Positions 20,217-33,703 of a stretch of 64,000 bases of DNA are shown in pieces; the first letter of the stretch is position 1, and each line of letters starts with the position of its first letter. The notes under the pieces were generated by a model. The model saw nothing but the letters and a program-made list of their open reading frames with translations. It was not told the origin of the DNA and made no database searches. The stretch comes from Andalucia godoyi (taxonomy: Eukaryota > Discoba > Jakobea > Jakobida > Andaluciidae). The DNA lies in the NCBI GenBank assembly GCA_009859145.1, contig VRVR01000013.1, forward strand, positions 310,001 through 374,000. Direction: 5' to 3'. The translations under genes were made by a program, and so were the position numbers.

Positions 20217-22277
20217 TCAGGGACGATAGGATTCGCTGCCTTCATCGGATTCAACTTCCCAAACGTCTCCTGCAATTCCGCTGCCTGCCTTGTTCAGCAG
20301 AGAAAGCAGATCCCGAACTTCATCCTGTATGAGACGGACCTCGTCTGATCGTACAGGATCCGACATGATGCTTCGGACAGTCTTGAGAGACGCCGCAATG
20401 GAATTGGTTCGATCGACAATGTCTCGAGCTTCGTTGAAGTGTCGCGCTTCCTGGTGGCACTTTGCAAGGAAAATCATCGCGCGAGCCGTCATGATGGAGC
20501 GCTCACCAAACGCGGCTTCAGTTTTTTGAACCATTTGCTGTGAAACCTCGATGGCCTTATCCAACGACCGATCTCGGCGATGCAGAGTGGCAAGAGACAG
20601 ACGAATGTGGAATATCTTCTCTTCTTCATCTTGGATATGTGCCTGGACAATATGGCTGTCCGCAATTTCGAAATGGGAAGGATTCGTGGTGTTCATAGTG
20701 CTGTGATGGTTTCCGCTTGTGCTGATGCTGCTTCTGCGGCTCCCTGGAGACGTCGCGTCCAATGAACTGGTGCCGGAATGCCGGTAAACAGCAATAATGT
20801 CTTCCCCTGCGATCATGGATACCTCCAGCATGTTATTTGCCTCGTCGAATCGTTGCACAGAGAAGCAGAGCTCCGAGCAGTCCTTTGCAGCTGCGAACAG
20901 GGACTGGAGCGATCGAACCAAAGACACCATGATTCTGTTGTACGTTTCGCGAAGTTCTGTCTCTACCTGCGGATCGTGCCGTTTAGAGGTTCGGCGCTCT
21001 GGACTCGCCAGCTCTTGCAACCTGGTGGAAATTAGAATACTCTGCTTCTGCAGCATCTGCACGGACCTCCTGAATTCGCGACAGGACTGCCTAAAGTACT
21101 GCAATGCGTTTTCCACATGAATTACAATGCTCGAGGAGTCCTTCTTCGGCGTGGTCGTCATCAGCCGACCGGGCGTTGGCGAGGGGACTTGTGACATCTT
21201 TTCCTGCGTATCTCTGTACTTGGACCACTCGAGCATTGCGATCTCTCTGTATACCTCTCCCATGTCCATGAGGATCGACGCATGAAGTTCCGAGTCCGGA
21301 TGCAGCGCATTGATTCTCGCCGCCACCGCATCGCAAAGTCCCCATGCCTTTTCAAAGAACTGCAGAGACCGCTGGTACTCGCCTTGGATCGCAAACAGCT
21401 TTCCACCGGCAAAGTAGATCGCAAACGATGGATCCCGTTTCTGTCCAGTCTGTCGACCACCACCCCCGCTCCCACAACTGCTGCTTCTGTGACTGTCCAA
21501 TGCCCCAGAATCGTTGAACGCCGAGAAGGACACGGAATCATTGGAGGACATCATCATTGACTTTCCTTCAGCAGCCGTTGCCTTTGGATACTCTGCAATC
21601 CAGTCCATTGCAGAGCGCAAACACTGGTACGCTTTGGAATAGTTGGCCAGCAGGGTATGACAAACCCCCATCGACAATAGCAGGTTGGGAATCCAGTTCA
21701 CAATATCCGACTTTGCGACATCGCTTCCTTCCGGGACGTCAAAGACAGACTGCTTTGATTTTCTTGCAGACTCTGCAGTCGGCCCAAACGATCCGGCATC
21801 ATCGTCCCAGTCATCAAACTCGTCGCTCCTTTGCCTCCTGTTGTTTGGACTCGGGATGTAATCAGGATCCTTGATGATGGACGTGAAGATTTGAAAAGCA
21901 GCCTTCAAATGTTCCGAAGCCTGCGAGTTCATGGAGAACTCCATGTAACACGCCGCAAGATCCCAGTGCGCAAGGCCCACCTGGACTGATTTTGTGCCAA
22001 ATTGCACTCTGCTCAGTGCAATAATCTCGACTTTGGCGTCGCAAACCGCAGTCTTCAGCTCTTCGCGATGGCCCTCATATCTGAGTTTCTGCAGAAAAAG
22101 TTCGGAATACTCGGACAGTGCGATAATGCGCTCGCTGGGTGGAACATCTGGATGGATCATTCGACTCGACACACGGTCAATCGACGCAGCTTGTCCTTGC
22201 AAAAACGAGCTTGCAAGACGCGGACTCTGGATATACCGCTCCATCAGATTCGCAGGTCTGCTCCGCTGTGCACACAT
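20217..22277 (-). CDS. TPR-like helical-repeat protein
   Basis: 686 residues from ATG 22277 (MCAQRSRPANLMERY), placed directly after a (GA)n run that would otherwise be translated as an Arg-Glu repeat from a more distal ATG at 22427. The N-terminal third has tetratricopeptide-like helices such as VQVGLAHWDLAACYMEFSMNSQ and SMGVCHTLLANYSKAYQCLRSAMDW, and the C-terminal third has more, including KAIEVSQQMVQKTEAAFGER and ARAMIFLAKCHQEARHFNEA. The spacing resembles the TTC23 family, but that is a guess. Disordered Ser-rich linkers separate the helical blocks. It likely acts as a scaffold; the partner is unknown. Confidence 0.7.
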   Translation of the reverse strand: MCAQRSRPANLMERYIQSPRLASSFLQGQAASIDRVSSRMIHPDVPPSERIIALSEYSELFLQKLRYEGHREELKTAVCDAKVEIIALSRVQFGTKSVQVGLAHWDLAACYMEFSMNSQASEHLKAAFQIFTSIIKDPDYIPSPNNRRQRSDEFDDWDDDAGSFGPTAESARKSKQSVFDVPEGSDVAKSDIVNWIPNLLLSMGVCHTLLANYSKAYQCLRSAMDWIAEYPKATAAEGKSMMMSSNDSVSFSAFNDSGALDSHRSSSCGSGGGGRQTGQKRDPSFAIYFAGGKLFAIQGEYQRSLQFFEKAWGLCDAVAARINALHPDSELHASILMDMGEVYREIAMLEWSKYRDTQEKMSQVPSPTPGRLMTTTPKKDSSSIVIHVENALQYFRQSCREFRRSVQMLQKQSILISTRLQELASPERRTSKRHDPQVETELRETYNRIMVSLVRSLQSLFAAAKDCSELCFSVQRFDEANNMLEVSMIAGEDIIAVYRHSGTSSLDATSPGSRRSSISTSGNHHSTMNTTNPSHFEIADSHIVQAHIQDEEEKIFHIRLSLATLHRRDRSLDKAIEVSQQMVQKTEAAFGERSIMTARAMIFLAKCHQEARHFNEARDIVDRTNSIAASLKTVRSIMSDPVRSDEVRLIQDEVRDLLSLLNKAGSGIAGDVWEVESDEGSESYRP

Positions 22278-22304
22278 CTCTCTCTCTCTCTCTCTCTCTC
22301 TCTT
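22278..22304 (-). repeat. (GA)n microsatellite abutting a start codon
   Basis: Pure CT on the plus strand (GA on the coding strand), ending exactly at the ATG of the TPR-like gene. Confidence 0.9.
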
Positions 22305-23129
22305 TGAAAAATACTCCACGTCAGACCACCCCGCCAAACCAAACGCATTTGCAGAAGAAAACAAATACAACCCTCCACAGTCCGCTTTCCAAACGACCCG
22401 CCGTTTCATGATCGTAAGAGCAGACATTCTTGTCGGGTCATTGTCGGGTCATTTCAACTGAAAAAGCGCAGTGAAAACTGTCTGCGTTTTGTTTTATATC
22501 AATTTTTTCCACCTGATCATGTTCATTGCATTCTTATTGAGCATTGCAAAAAATGGAAGAAATTTAATTAAGACGCCGGCATCAATGGCTGTTCCCCGCT
22601 TCGGAAGAACATGCTTGAAGCAGTGTTTGTGGATGCAATATTGCAGGATCGCATTTGTCCAGCACCGCATCTGAACGGCCCCGAGAGTGATTATGCAAAT
22701 ACTCATGATCATGACGATGATGATGCAAAAGGCCGCAAAGGAGCCGCAGCAGTGGCATAGAAACAAAAGCAGAAACAGAAGCAGCAGGCACGGTTGGAAT
22801 GCTGCCCAACAGGGATGGATGCTGCCGCCTATCCAAGCAGAAACCCGACGATTTGCCCAAAGCGAACGCTTGGCATTCTCCGGGTAGACAATATGAGATG
22901 TAATTATCGTTCCCCGCTCGAAACTGTATCCATTTATACCGTCATTTTTAAAATACGATTATAAAATCAAGAAGAAGAAAAGGAAAGGAAAGATTAAAAA
23001 GAAATCACTGCAAAAACTGGCAAAAATATCTGCTCTCACGACAGTTGATACACACAGCTGTCAACCGTTTCATGTCCTAATATTGCAGCATCCGCAGTCC
23101 GCTTCCCTAACGACTTCTTGCGCCTACAT
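22305..23129. other. Promoter side of the TPR-like gene and low-information spacer
   Basis: 825 bp before the R1 repeat. Contains the small open frame listed at 22611-22760 and A-rich sequence at 22950-23010. Nothing else is recognisable. Confidence 0.4.
22611..22760 (+). CDS. Candidate small ORF, acidic/His middle
   Basis: 49 codons from ATG 22611, with a frame that is also open for 13 codons upstream. It reads MLEAVFVDAILQDRICPAP, then a short His/Asp run (HDHDDDD), then KGRKGAAAVA before TAG. Codon use looks coding-like, but there is no homology call and the length is within chance. It could be a terminal exon of a spliced gene. Confidence 0.2.
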   Translation: MLEAVFVDAILQDRICPAPHLNGPESDYANTHDHDDDDAKGRKGAAAVA

Positions 23130-23456
23130 TATACACTGAACATGCATATCTACGAATAGACATGCATATTCAAGCTTGCATCCCGTTGCCGGGAAGGGGG
23201 TAGGCCCTGTATCGAGCGGCGTAGGCGAATGCGTCATCCCAGCGCACCCACGCCCATATTTGAATAAAAGAGTGAAACCAAAAAACCAAACCAACGAATG
23301 ATAGAATAGATGGCTACGGATGCTGCGTTAAAGAGCGCCGAAAATGCGGAGCCTGTGCCACCGGCTGAATTCTGGCCGAGCGTGCGTAAGCACGAATTTC
23401 CTGTGAACCAAACGAGCCGGTGTCGGCCAGTATCGACCGTGTCTGTTTACGTATAT
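23130..23456. repeat. Repeat R1, copy 1, left part (interrupted by the hAT element)
   Basis: Aligns with 51347-51840. The left edge begins TATACACTGAACATGCATAT and the repeat resumes after the hAT element at 25721. Relative to copy 2 it lacks about 180 bp between CTTGCATCCCGTT and TAGGCCCTGTATCGAGCGG. It keeps two divergent short frames: minus-strand MTHSPTPLDTGP from ATG 23236 to TAG at 23124, and plus-strand MATDAALKSAENAEPVPPAE from ATG 23310, which runs into the transposon. Confidence 0.85.
23449..23456. repeat. 8-bp target-site duplication, left copy
   Basis: ACGTATAT directly before the hAT terminus, repeated at 25713-25720 directly after the other terminus. Confidence 0.85.
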
Positions 23457-25712
23457 CATGGAGACGTTGGTTAATCGGTTAACCGGTTAACCTAATAACC
23501 AATAACCAGACTGACCTTGGGCTTGGTTACTAGTTAAAAGTGGTTACACTACGGTAGATTTCCTTTATTCGCTAAGAATCTGCTACATCTACGATGTCCA
23601 CGAAGTCATCGCCACCATCTTCTGAAGCACTGATCTCTGTAATATCTCGCTTGATAGACGCTACCACGTCTCTCATGACACGGCGTCCATTCAATCTGAT
23701 CATCAACTCAGCATCTAGCAAGTCAAAGGAGATGTTGTGTCTTCCGTCGACAAGTTGGCCTTGAACAGAGAATGTCCGTTCCACATCGGCCTGCGTGCAG
23801 CCGACTTCTGATAAAGCTAGCACAGGACCAGCGATCAGAACATCCCGATTGAAAGCTGCAGTGTCCAAAAGGAGACGAAATCATTCTCGTATTCTTCCAA
23901 ACAGCCGAATGCATTCGAACGCATCCTGTACTCCGCCAATTCACGTTCTACCTGTGCCTTGATTTCCCCTCGTCGTCGTGAAAGCACAGCAGCAGGCGGG
24001 TCCTCTTTTTGAAGAGCAAATCCAAGACAAAAATCGACAGTCTTCCGAAAAGCATTCGCTTCCAAACCTGCAATGTTGAGATCTCTGCGCTTCACTGGAT
24101 CGAGAAATGCCAGAATTGTAGACAATAATGAATGATTGAGGTTTGAACTCCAGCGGGCAGTGTACGCATTGATGACCGCGTTGCAGAGTTGTATTTTCAG
24201 GGAATCTTGGGAAGCATCTCGGATCTCTGTGACTTCACGACCTGCTTTCGCCAAGACGTCCCACAGAGAAATCGCTTGGAAAGCTTCGGCTTGCACGGTG
24301 TCCGTAGCGCAAGCAAAGGGCTTCATCGCAGTGCAGAAGGCAGTCAACTTGTTCTTCCACTCTTCAGAGCAGAACTGATTGGCTACGGAAGTACCACCTA
24401 TTGCACTGGAATAGGCGTTCCAGCGATCAAGAACACGTCTTGCAGCGTTATAATGAGAGTTCCAGCGAACATCAATGGGCTTGACGATCTTCAAAGGAGT
24501 TATAGCAGGTTGAATAACCTGCACCGCATGGAAAATCTTTGCAACTTCCTGCTGTCTGAATGGTGCGAGAGATGCTGACATCTGCTGCATAAAGTCAGGA
24601 ATCTGCTGGGTAATTGCGTCTTTCACAATCAACTGAATCGAGTGTGCAGCACAGCGGACGAAAAATGCCCATGGGCGAAATTGTGCTATGTATGATTCAA
24701 TCCCGCGAACGAAATTAGCTCCATTGTCAGAACAAAAGGAAACCACTGTCACCCTGCCACCGCGCTCGATGTCTTCAACAATCTCTTTTAGGATAGCACA
24801 GATCCTGTCTCCTGTTAAAGACTCTGTTAACAGAAGACCTTTGTAGTAGTACGATTGGTTTCCCACAACAACGCAGAAATTCAGCCACGATCCGTTTGTA
24901 TTGTCAGCCTGGGTCGAATCGCACATGAGACAAGCAGCGTAAGAGCTCTTCACAATTTTCTCGACCTCAGACCGCACTTCTGCTGCCAGACTCCGTACTT
25001 CGGACTTCATTGTCTGTTCCGACATATGCACACCAAACGCTTGTCTGAAAGACTCGTTTCGCAACAACTTGTAAGACAAACGATTGTCGGCAAAAGCGAA
25101 AGCAATCAATGTTTTCCGTTCCGCTTGATTCTTCTTCATTCGTTCAAACAATGTCGGTAAATTGGAAGACGAACCAGAAATGGTTCTCGACATTTCAACG
25201 GGAGCAGACATTGCATGGGCATGCTGCAAATGATAAGCACAATTCGAAGTTTGGAAACGAATTTGGTATGTCTTTTCATCATGTGCGCACAGCAGACATC
25301 GCGCTTGTTGGGCACCATTTACAACGAAATAGGACGCCACCCAAGAACGGCATTTGTCCGCCACCATGAATCCTTCCGTTGCAAGAAGAGCGATGAGTGC
25401 TTTCTTTCGATCGGCAGTCAAAACGGACATTTGAGAAAGGCGGTGAAAACCGAAAAGTCACTTTTTTTGAGAATTTCGTCACTAGAAAATGGAAATGCTG
25501 GAAAACAGGACAGCAGAGATGGAAAGTCGAGCGAAGGGCTTGGTGCGATGGCAAGGAACTCAGGGCTCAGGTCCTCTTCAAATGGCGTGATCACCACATT
25601 TGGCTGATTCAATGATCTGGATTGATGCCTTCTGGCCACAGCTAACCGGTTGTTAACCGTTAATAACCAATAACCGACTCTTCGCCGGTTAGCGTTAACC
25701 AGGGTCTCCCTG
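23457..25712 (-). mobile_element. hAT-family DNA transposon, complete ends
   Basis: 2256 bp bounded by 8-bp duplications of ACGTATAT. The left end reads CATGGAGACGTTGGTTAA; the right end, on the opposite strand, reads CAGGGAGACCCTGGTTAA. These are imperfect terminal inverted repeats of the CA-G type common in hAT elements. Subterminal regions carry repeated GGTTAACCGGTT-like palindromes and a TAATAACCAATAACC block on both sides in the same orientation, plausible transposase-binding sites. It carries one transposase gene with a single frame disruption. The 8-bp duplication length is diagnostic for hAT. Confidence 0.9.
23572..25430 (-). pseudogene. hAT transposase with a single frameshift
   Basis: Transposase of the BED/hAT (RNase-H-like) type. 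The main frame starts at ATG 25430: a BED-like zinc finger (CLLC with YHLQHAH) near residues 25-70, then the catalytic core with MCDSTQADN and FCSDNGANFV as the first two acidic positions, RCAAHSIQLIV as the conserved Cys-His helix, and an RW near VRWNSHYNAARRVL. The C-terminal dimerisation block (VLALSEVGCTQADVERTFS), with the third catalytic Glu, is in another frame from about 23857 to 23572. The switch lies in the CTTTTGGACACTG stretch near 23858-23868 and is consistent with a one-base loss. Without it the ORF would be about 620 residues. The break is small, so the copy may be recently dead or a sequencing error in the T run. Confidence 0.9.
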
Positions 25713-25720
25713 ACGTATAT
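25713..25720. repeat. 8-bp target-site duplication, right copy
   Basis: ACGTATAT immediately after the right end of the hAT element, matching 23449-23456. Confidence 0.85.
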
Positions 25721-25745
25721 TCCCCCGTATATGCATGACAATGAC
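25721..25745. repeat. Repeat R1, copy 1, right part
   Basis: Ends ATGCATGACAATGAC as in copy 2 (51852-51866). Its CATGCATAT core, read on the other strand, mirrors the CATGCATAT near the left edge, giving subterminal inverted repeats. Confidence 0.7.
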
Positions 25746-26113
25746 TTGTCATTATTCAACGGTTTCTTTTTAACATATTCATACGCCAGAAAATAGTGAG
25801 TGGAGAATAGGAATTATTACGCAACATCTACATTACACTCGCGATCAACCGGATAAGTGCGGAATAGCGTTTCCCTAGCTCAGTGCAGTCTTTTCCTATT
25901 GTTGTATATACAGAGTTTTACTTTTCTTTTTGTTTTTACTTTTGCTTTAACTTTCACTGTTTATTCCCCTCCGTTTTGTTCGACATCTAATAATAATAAT
26001 TACGGTTATTTTTCTGTTTGGTGTTTTGGGCTCGTCGGTTCCCCTCGATTATTCATCGTCATTACCTAAACCTAAACCTTGTGCATAGTTGGAAAGAGTT
26101 GATCCGCTAGTGA
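25746..26113. other. Promoter-side spacer of the TPR/polyQ/IQ gene
   Basis: 368 bp, T-rich, with an AATAATAATAATTACGG run near 25990. Contains a short ACCTAAACCTAAACC stretch at 26065 that is too short to call telomeric. No gene is seen. Confidence 0.5.
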
Positions 26114-29914
<3,801 letters not shown>

Positions 29915-30250
29915 CCCAGTAGCAGCATTGTGCTTCCTTTTACTATTACTAATATTAATTTTTGTAAATTCTTGCCGGAAACAGTTCGTTTTTGCACGCA
30001 GCACTGAGCTTCCCTGTGGCCTGCCGTACACGGGTAACTAAAAAAAAGTGTCCGGGTAAATCCCGCTGCAAAACAGGCGGATTGCCTGATATGGGTGTCG
30101 TTGACAGTTTGGAAATCCGCACGATTCTCATTGCAGTCTTTTCCGTTCTTCTTCTTTTGGAGACTTTTCTAACTCGATAATCTGGATACTTGCATCGTGC
30201 TGAAAGGTTGAGAGGGCGCACGCACACACGAAGTACTCGATGCATTACCG
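29915..30250. promoter_or_regulatory. Spacer before the multi-pass membrane protein, with a hydrophobic mini-ORF
   Basis: 336 bp. A 29-codon frame at 30091-30180 (+) encodes MGVVDSLEIR followed by a single hydrophobic stretch (ILIAVFSVLLLLE). It lies 70 bp upstream of the next gene and could be an upstream ORF, a micro-peptide or chance. Confidence 0.35.
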
Positions 30251-32482
30251 ATGCTGAGTAAATCCAAGCTCGCTCCATTGCAGAAGGAAGCTGTACGCCC
30301 GCCGATTGTCCAGGCTGCGCCAGCTCAACGCAGCCACAGACCCGCATCCGTTTCTCCACTACGGTCGACAGACAATCTGCATGGCTCTTCTTATGCTGCT
30401 GCGGAGGTATCGTCGCCACAGACCCCGGCCCCACTGTTGCCGGCGGCGTCGAAGCATCCGAGTCATGTTGTGGAGACCGACGAGCCTCCTGCGTCAGCTG
30501 TGATTGGGTTTGAGAAAGCCGACTACAGTATCATGGAAGATGATCACGAGAAGAGTGCGTCACGAGACCGTCACCCTCTCAAGGAATCCAGCCCTGCTGC
30601 CCTGCAGCGCAAGAACAGCGAAAACAACAGCAGCAAGAGCAACGACAACGACAAGGATGCGGTCGATCCTGGAAGCCGTGGAAGTGGGGGTGGTGGTGGA
30701 AATAAGAGACCCGGTCACGGATCGGGTGACACGGGCTCGCTTCCTTCGTTCTTGGAAGTTGCGTTGCAAAAGCAAAAGAACGAGTATGTGCTGCGGCCGT
30801 TCTTTCTCACATACTTTGACACGAGAGAGTTTTTGAACTTCACGTGGAAGAACTATCGAGAAGACCACATTTTGGTGAACACGCGGTTTCTGGACTGGGA
30901 AGAAGGAGGGATGGATTCGCTTGGGAAGCTGATGTGGCTTGTGAAGTTTGCAAGCGTGTTCAGTCCCGATAGGACGAGACGGTTCATGTTGATTCGACAT
31001 TTGCTGGCTTTTGTGATTACGTACTCGTTCCTGTCGTGGGAGGCTGCGTCCATTAATGCTCTCATGAACAGTTCGACGATTGGAGAAGAGTACGTTGGCA
31101 TGTGGATGTTCTTGATTTACTTACCTTACTACTTCTATCAGACCAAGCTATTCTACCGAAATTTTGACTCTCATCAGGATGTTTCCACGGAAGATGTCCT
31201 CAACGGCTTTGTAGAGCGCGACGCGGAACAGGGAGCAAGCGGAGCAAAAGCGGCCCACTTTGAAATATCGTGGTCCTTGTTGGTGCGACTGATTCGACCA
31301 GTTTGGCTGACAGAGCTTGGAAAGTTCGCTTTCAACATGTGCGTTCTCCTGGCGACGACGGTGACGTGGCTGAGCACGGCGCTGCGTCTGTGGTACATGT
31401 ACATGGCAGGCATCTTCACTGTGGATAATGTCGTGTTCACGTTGTGCATCCGACTGACATGCTTCTGGTACCTTAGCATCGTGTGCGTGCTGCAGCTTGC
31501 CTTGTACATTACGCCATTTTTTATCGTGGCATATCGTGCACGGTTCCTGATGCGAGAATTTGCGTTGCGGGACAACTACTACCATTTGCAGTACGGATTT
31601 GACGATGTCACATTCGAATTCCATTCTATTGCCACATTCCTGCATACACTGTCGTCGAATTTGAGTTTTGCGAACAGTTCCGCGATTGTCATCATGTCCG
31701 TCCTTTCCATTGCGCTTTTCTTCAATTTTGCACAGTCCAAGTTCTTCAATGCGGATCCGTTTTTGCTCATTGCGGTCATCTTTTTGCTCATTATCGTCAT
31801 GATTCTTCTTTGTGGTTGTGCGTACGCTACGTATCACACGCAGCGACTGACACAAGTTCTGGCCTCGGAAAGGGGTCAACTAGGACCGCGGCCGTTCCTG
31901 CTGTCCGATTCGGCTCGGAAGCACACCCATGCTGCAGAACCTGCAGCGCGATTGCAGTTTCTCCACACGAGGTCAAACAGCTACAGCAGTGAGGCTTCCT
32001 TGGAAGAGGAAGGAGATGTGGAAGCTGCTGCTGCGACTTCAGAGGACAAGACAGCAAGCAGCGACGCAGAGTCTTCCAACATCCGTCGTCGAACGAACAA
32101 GATCATCCAGGGTACTGTGCATGAGATCGGAAGCAAGGTCAAGCAGGGCACAACGGTATTGTTTTCGCAATTTAACAAGCGGTTGCAAGGCATAAAAGGC
32201 GCGATGGGTAGCAGTGGGTCGGGTGGAAAGGCTGCGCTGGCAGATCTTTCGCAAATCAACTCTCAATTTTGGAGGGAGTACGCTCAAATGGATGTCGAAG
32301 AGCTGACACAGCGCAATGCGCAGCTTCGGCGTGACTTTGATTCGTTTGCGACATATGTGAATCTTTCCCATCCGGGTGGGAAAATCTCGGGCGTTGTCAT
32401 TTCGTTCGGCTTGGTGAAGGCCATCGCGTACGGATTTGCTTCCTTGTTTACTCTCGTGTACCAGTTTGCACAGACATTTTGA
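30251..32482 (+). CDS. Multi-pass membrane protein of unknown function
   Basis: 743 residues. The first 180 are Ser/Pro/Asn-rich and cytosol-like. About six membrane segments follow: HLLAFVITYSFLSWEA, YVGMWMFLIYLPYYFY, GKFAFNMCVLLATTVTWLS, CFWYLSIVCVLQLALYITPF, IVIMSVLSIALFF and LLIAVIFLLIIVMILLCG. A long acidic/basic cytosolic segment then leads to a last hydrophobic helix at the extreme C-terminus (VVISFGLVKAIAYGFASLF). The N-terminal domain boundary LRPFFLTYFDTREFLNFTW looks structured. The topology of six helices plus one distant C-terminal helix faintly recalls gustatory-receptor-like families, but no motif supports that. No family is assigned. Confidence 0.75.
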   Translation: MLSKSKLAPLQKEAVRPPIVQAAPAQRSHRPASVSPLRSTDNLHGSSYAAAEVSSPQTPAPLLPAASKHPSHVVETDEPPASAVIGFEKADYSIMEDDHEKSASRDRHPLKESSPAALQRKNSENNSSKSNDNDKDAVDPGSRGSGGGGGNKRPGHGSGDTGSLPSFLEVALQKQKNEYVLRPFFLTYFDTREFLNFTWKNYREDHILVNTRFLDWEEGGMDSLGKLMWLVKFASVFSPDRTRRFMLIRHLLAFVITYSFLSWEAASINALMNSSTIGEEYVGMWMFLIYLPYYFYQTKLFYRNFDSHQDVSTEDVLNGFVERDAEQGASGAKAAHFEISWSLLVRLIRPVWLTELGKFAFNMCVLLATTVTWLSTALRLWYMYMAGIFTVDNVVFTLCIRLTCFWYLSIVCVLQLALYITPFFIVAYRARFLMREFALRDNYYHLQYGFDDVTFEFHSIATFLHTLSSNLSFANSSAIVIMSVLSIALFFNFAQSKFFNADPFLLIAVIFLLIIVMILLCGCAYATYHTQRLTQVLASERGQLGPRPFLLSDSARKHTHAAEPAARLQFLHTRSNSYSSEASLEEEGDVEAAAATSEDKTASSDAESSNIRRRTNKIIQGTVHEIGSKVKQGTTVLFSQFNKRLQGIKGAMGSSGSGGKAALADLSQINSQFWREYAQMDVEELTQRNAQLRRDFDSFATYVNLSHPGGKISGVVISFGLVKAIAYGFASLFTLVYQFAQTF

Positions 32483-33703
32483 TCACTGACAGAGTCGGAT
32501 TGATACCCATTCCTCTTTCACGCATCTTTTTTTGTTTGCTGTTTGCCTTGGGCTACAAAGTCCGCTCCGCTGCGTGGAAAAATCATAGTACGAAACCAGC
32601 GCGAGTGAGCTCCCGCGATTGAGAGCGGTGGCGATCGCCTTTTGCATGCGCGCACACCACCGCGCATTCTTGCTCTGGGTCCTGCTGTTTCCTGGATTAA
32701 AACACAATCTACACATTGCTCTCAGAACACGTTGTGGTGAATGAACGAAGCCATCCATTAATCAGAATTTTTGAAAAGGTACTCAGTGACGTCTTTCGAC
32801 CGGGTCGAAAATTAAACAGATACCCGTCGTGGCGGTTGGCGAGTCCTCGGTGCATCACTCTGGATTTTCGACGTATGGCGCCCACGTTGTACACGGAGTA
32901 TGCATGACCATCGCTAGTCATGGGTCATCAATGTTGCAGCGTACCGAACAGCATCCTTCCCAAAGACAGTAGGATAAAACATGCCCCGCCTCCGATTTCA
33001 TTTTCATGAGCTCGGCGGGTTGGCCGACGATCTTTTCGACGGCTTCGAGGTTGTACATGTTATGGGACCGGGGTGCGACAGCCCAGCGTCAGAGAGTTGT
33101 GACGGAAATGTCACACGTCTTGCGTAGCGTGGCAGGGTGGGTGGGTCACGTACATTTGACATCGCGTGGAAAGCGAAAAACAAAAACAAAAAAAGCACTG
33201 ATGGAGGCAAGAATACGTGAACCGGCCATGGTTGCTGCTTTGAACAGTGTCACAAAAATTAGCGTCTGAACAATTTGGGGCATTCCATATAAATAGCCTC
33301 GAACCTTGGGTTGTTAAGCGAACAAATCCGGATTCTCATCTTCGCTTGCTGGTTGTTGTTCACGTACGTTCATGCAGGCTGCTTTGTTGCCGCCTTTGTG
33401 AGAATCGGTGTTCGGTGAAGAAGTTCCATTGCTGCGAATTCACCTCTGCATTCAAGTTGTGTGGAACGTCAAGTTTGCATCATTTGAGCGTGCATTGTAT
33501 TGGCGACAGTCTGTCTCATCTCATGGCATGCAAACGCGCCTTGCAGCATTCTCCACAATGTCCGGTGTGTGCAGGATGATTACTATGTACATGATGCAGT
33601 TCGATATTAATAACACCAGCCGTCCGTCCTTCCGTACAAGCTGGCTTCCGTACACATTCTTCAAGTGAGCACTGGGCGTGCAGAGGCGGGAACGTAAATC
33701 GCG
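32483..33703. other. Long intergenic region without a confident gene
   Basis: 1.22 kb between two plus-strand genes. It holds one coding-looking minus-strand segment, listed at 32918-33058. Other short frames (33247-33579 +, 33004-33210 -) have no recognisable content. The last 150 bp should hold the promoter of the 152-aa gene. Confidence 0.4.
32918..33058 (-). CDS. Candidate small ORF or exon remnant
   Basis: 46 codons from ATG 33058 reading MYNLEAVEKIVGQPAELMKM and then a Cys-rich end before TGA. The composition looks like a genuine amphipathic helix and the frame is open upstream for 12 codons. No domain or splice partner could be found. It may be an exon, a gene remnant, or chance. Confidence 0.2.
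   Translation of the reverse strand: MYNLEAVEKIVGQPAELMKMKSEAGHVLSYCLWEGCCSVRCNIDDP

Noticed and set aside
26063-26080. CCTAAACCTAAACC, a telomere-like repeat
   Set aside because: Only two units, in the middle of gene-rich DNA; chance is a better explanation.
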